Of a DNA stretch of 6,030 bases, positions 5,879 to 6,030 are shown in pieces. Made by a program: the position numbers and the translations under genes. Origin of the DNA: Blastococcus sp. CT_GayMR20 (lineage in GTDB: Bacteria; Actinomycetota; Actinomycetes; Mycobacteriales; Geodermatophilaceae); assembly GCF_004570345.1 (NCBI RefSeq), contig NZ_SPQM01000209.1:1-6030 (forward strand). The letters run 5' to 3'. The number at the start of each line of letters is the position of its first letter. The first letter of the stretch is position 1. The notes beneath the pieces are model-generated. The model was not told where the DNA came from and did no database searches. It was given only the letters and a program-made list of their open reading frames with translations.

Positions 5879-6030
5879 TCAGCCCCGCAGCAGCGAGAGC
5901 ACGCCCTGCGAGGCCTGGTTGGCCTGCGCGAGCATCGCGGTGCCGGCCTGGGACAGGATCTGGTTCCGGGTGAACTGGACCATCTCCTGCGCCATGTCGG
6001 CGTCGCGGATGCGGCTCTCCGACGCGGTCA
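5879..6030 (-). CDS. fliC: Flagellin, C-terminal end only (gene enters from beyond the window)
   Basis: Only the last 49 residues and the stop are present. They read [13 protein letters not shown] followed by a helical stretch containing [19 protein letters not shown] and ending in GVLSLLRG, the highly conserved flagellin C-terminal D0 helix (the ESRIRDxDxAxE and A-N-Q motifs). This helix packs in the filament core and, before export, is near the region bound by FliS. The start and the central variable domain are outside the window, so subtype and length cannot be judged. fliD follows after 126 bases on the same strand, separated by a strong hairpin. Confidence 0.96.
   Translation of the reverse strand, partial: TASESRIRDADMAQEMVQFTRNQILSQAGTAMLAQANQASQGVLSLLRG

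Overview
The window is a compact, very GC-rich stretch of flagellar genes, all read from the minus strand. In transcription order, from high to low coordinates, they are: fliC (flagellin, 3' end only), fliD (filament cap), fliS (flagellin chaperone), a small unnamed gene, flgB and flgC (proximal rod), fliE (MS-ring/rod adapter), fliF (MS ring) and fliG (rotor/switch, N-terminal part only). The high GC content, strong GC bias at third codon positions, GTG starts and long spurious antisense frames fit a motile actinobacterium. A Geodermatophilaceae, Nocardioidaceae or Kineosporiaceae type host is a guess from general resemblance, not something the window proves.

The layout has two blocks. Block 1 (3562-6030) holds filament genes: the end of fliC, a 125-base spacer with a strong 15-bp hairpin, fliD, a 50-base gap, fliS, and a 119-residue helical protein whose start overlaps the fliS stop by 4 bases. 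It closes with a good intrinsic terminator at about 3492-3533. Block 2 (1-3197) holds basal-body genes packed almost without spacing: flgB-1 nt-flgC-2 nt-fliE-1 nt overlap-fliF-4 nt overlap-fliG. It is very probably one translationally coupled operon.

The 364 bases between the blocks (3198-3561) hold no convincing gene. They contain the terminator, a weak candidate flagellar-sigma (FliA/WhiG type) promoter and a perfect 18-bp inverted repeat in the presumed flgB leader.

Together the products make the inner rotor and rod base (FliF, FliG, FliE, FlgB, FlgC), and the filament with its tip cap and chaperone (FliC, FliD, FliS). I found no mobile element, CRISPR array, tRNA or rRNA, and no sign of an unknown defence or metabolic system. 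The points most worth a second look are the unnamed gene after fliS, the fliC-fliD hairpin, the inter-block regulatory region, and a substitution in the conserved FliG EHPQ motif.
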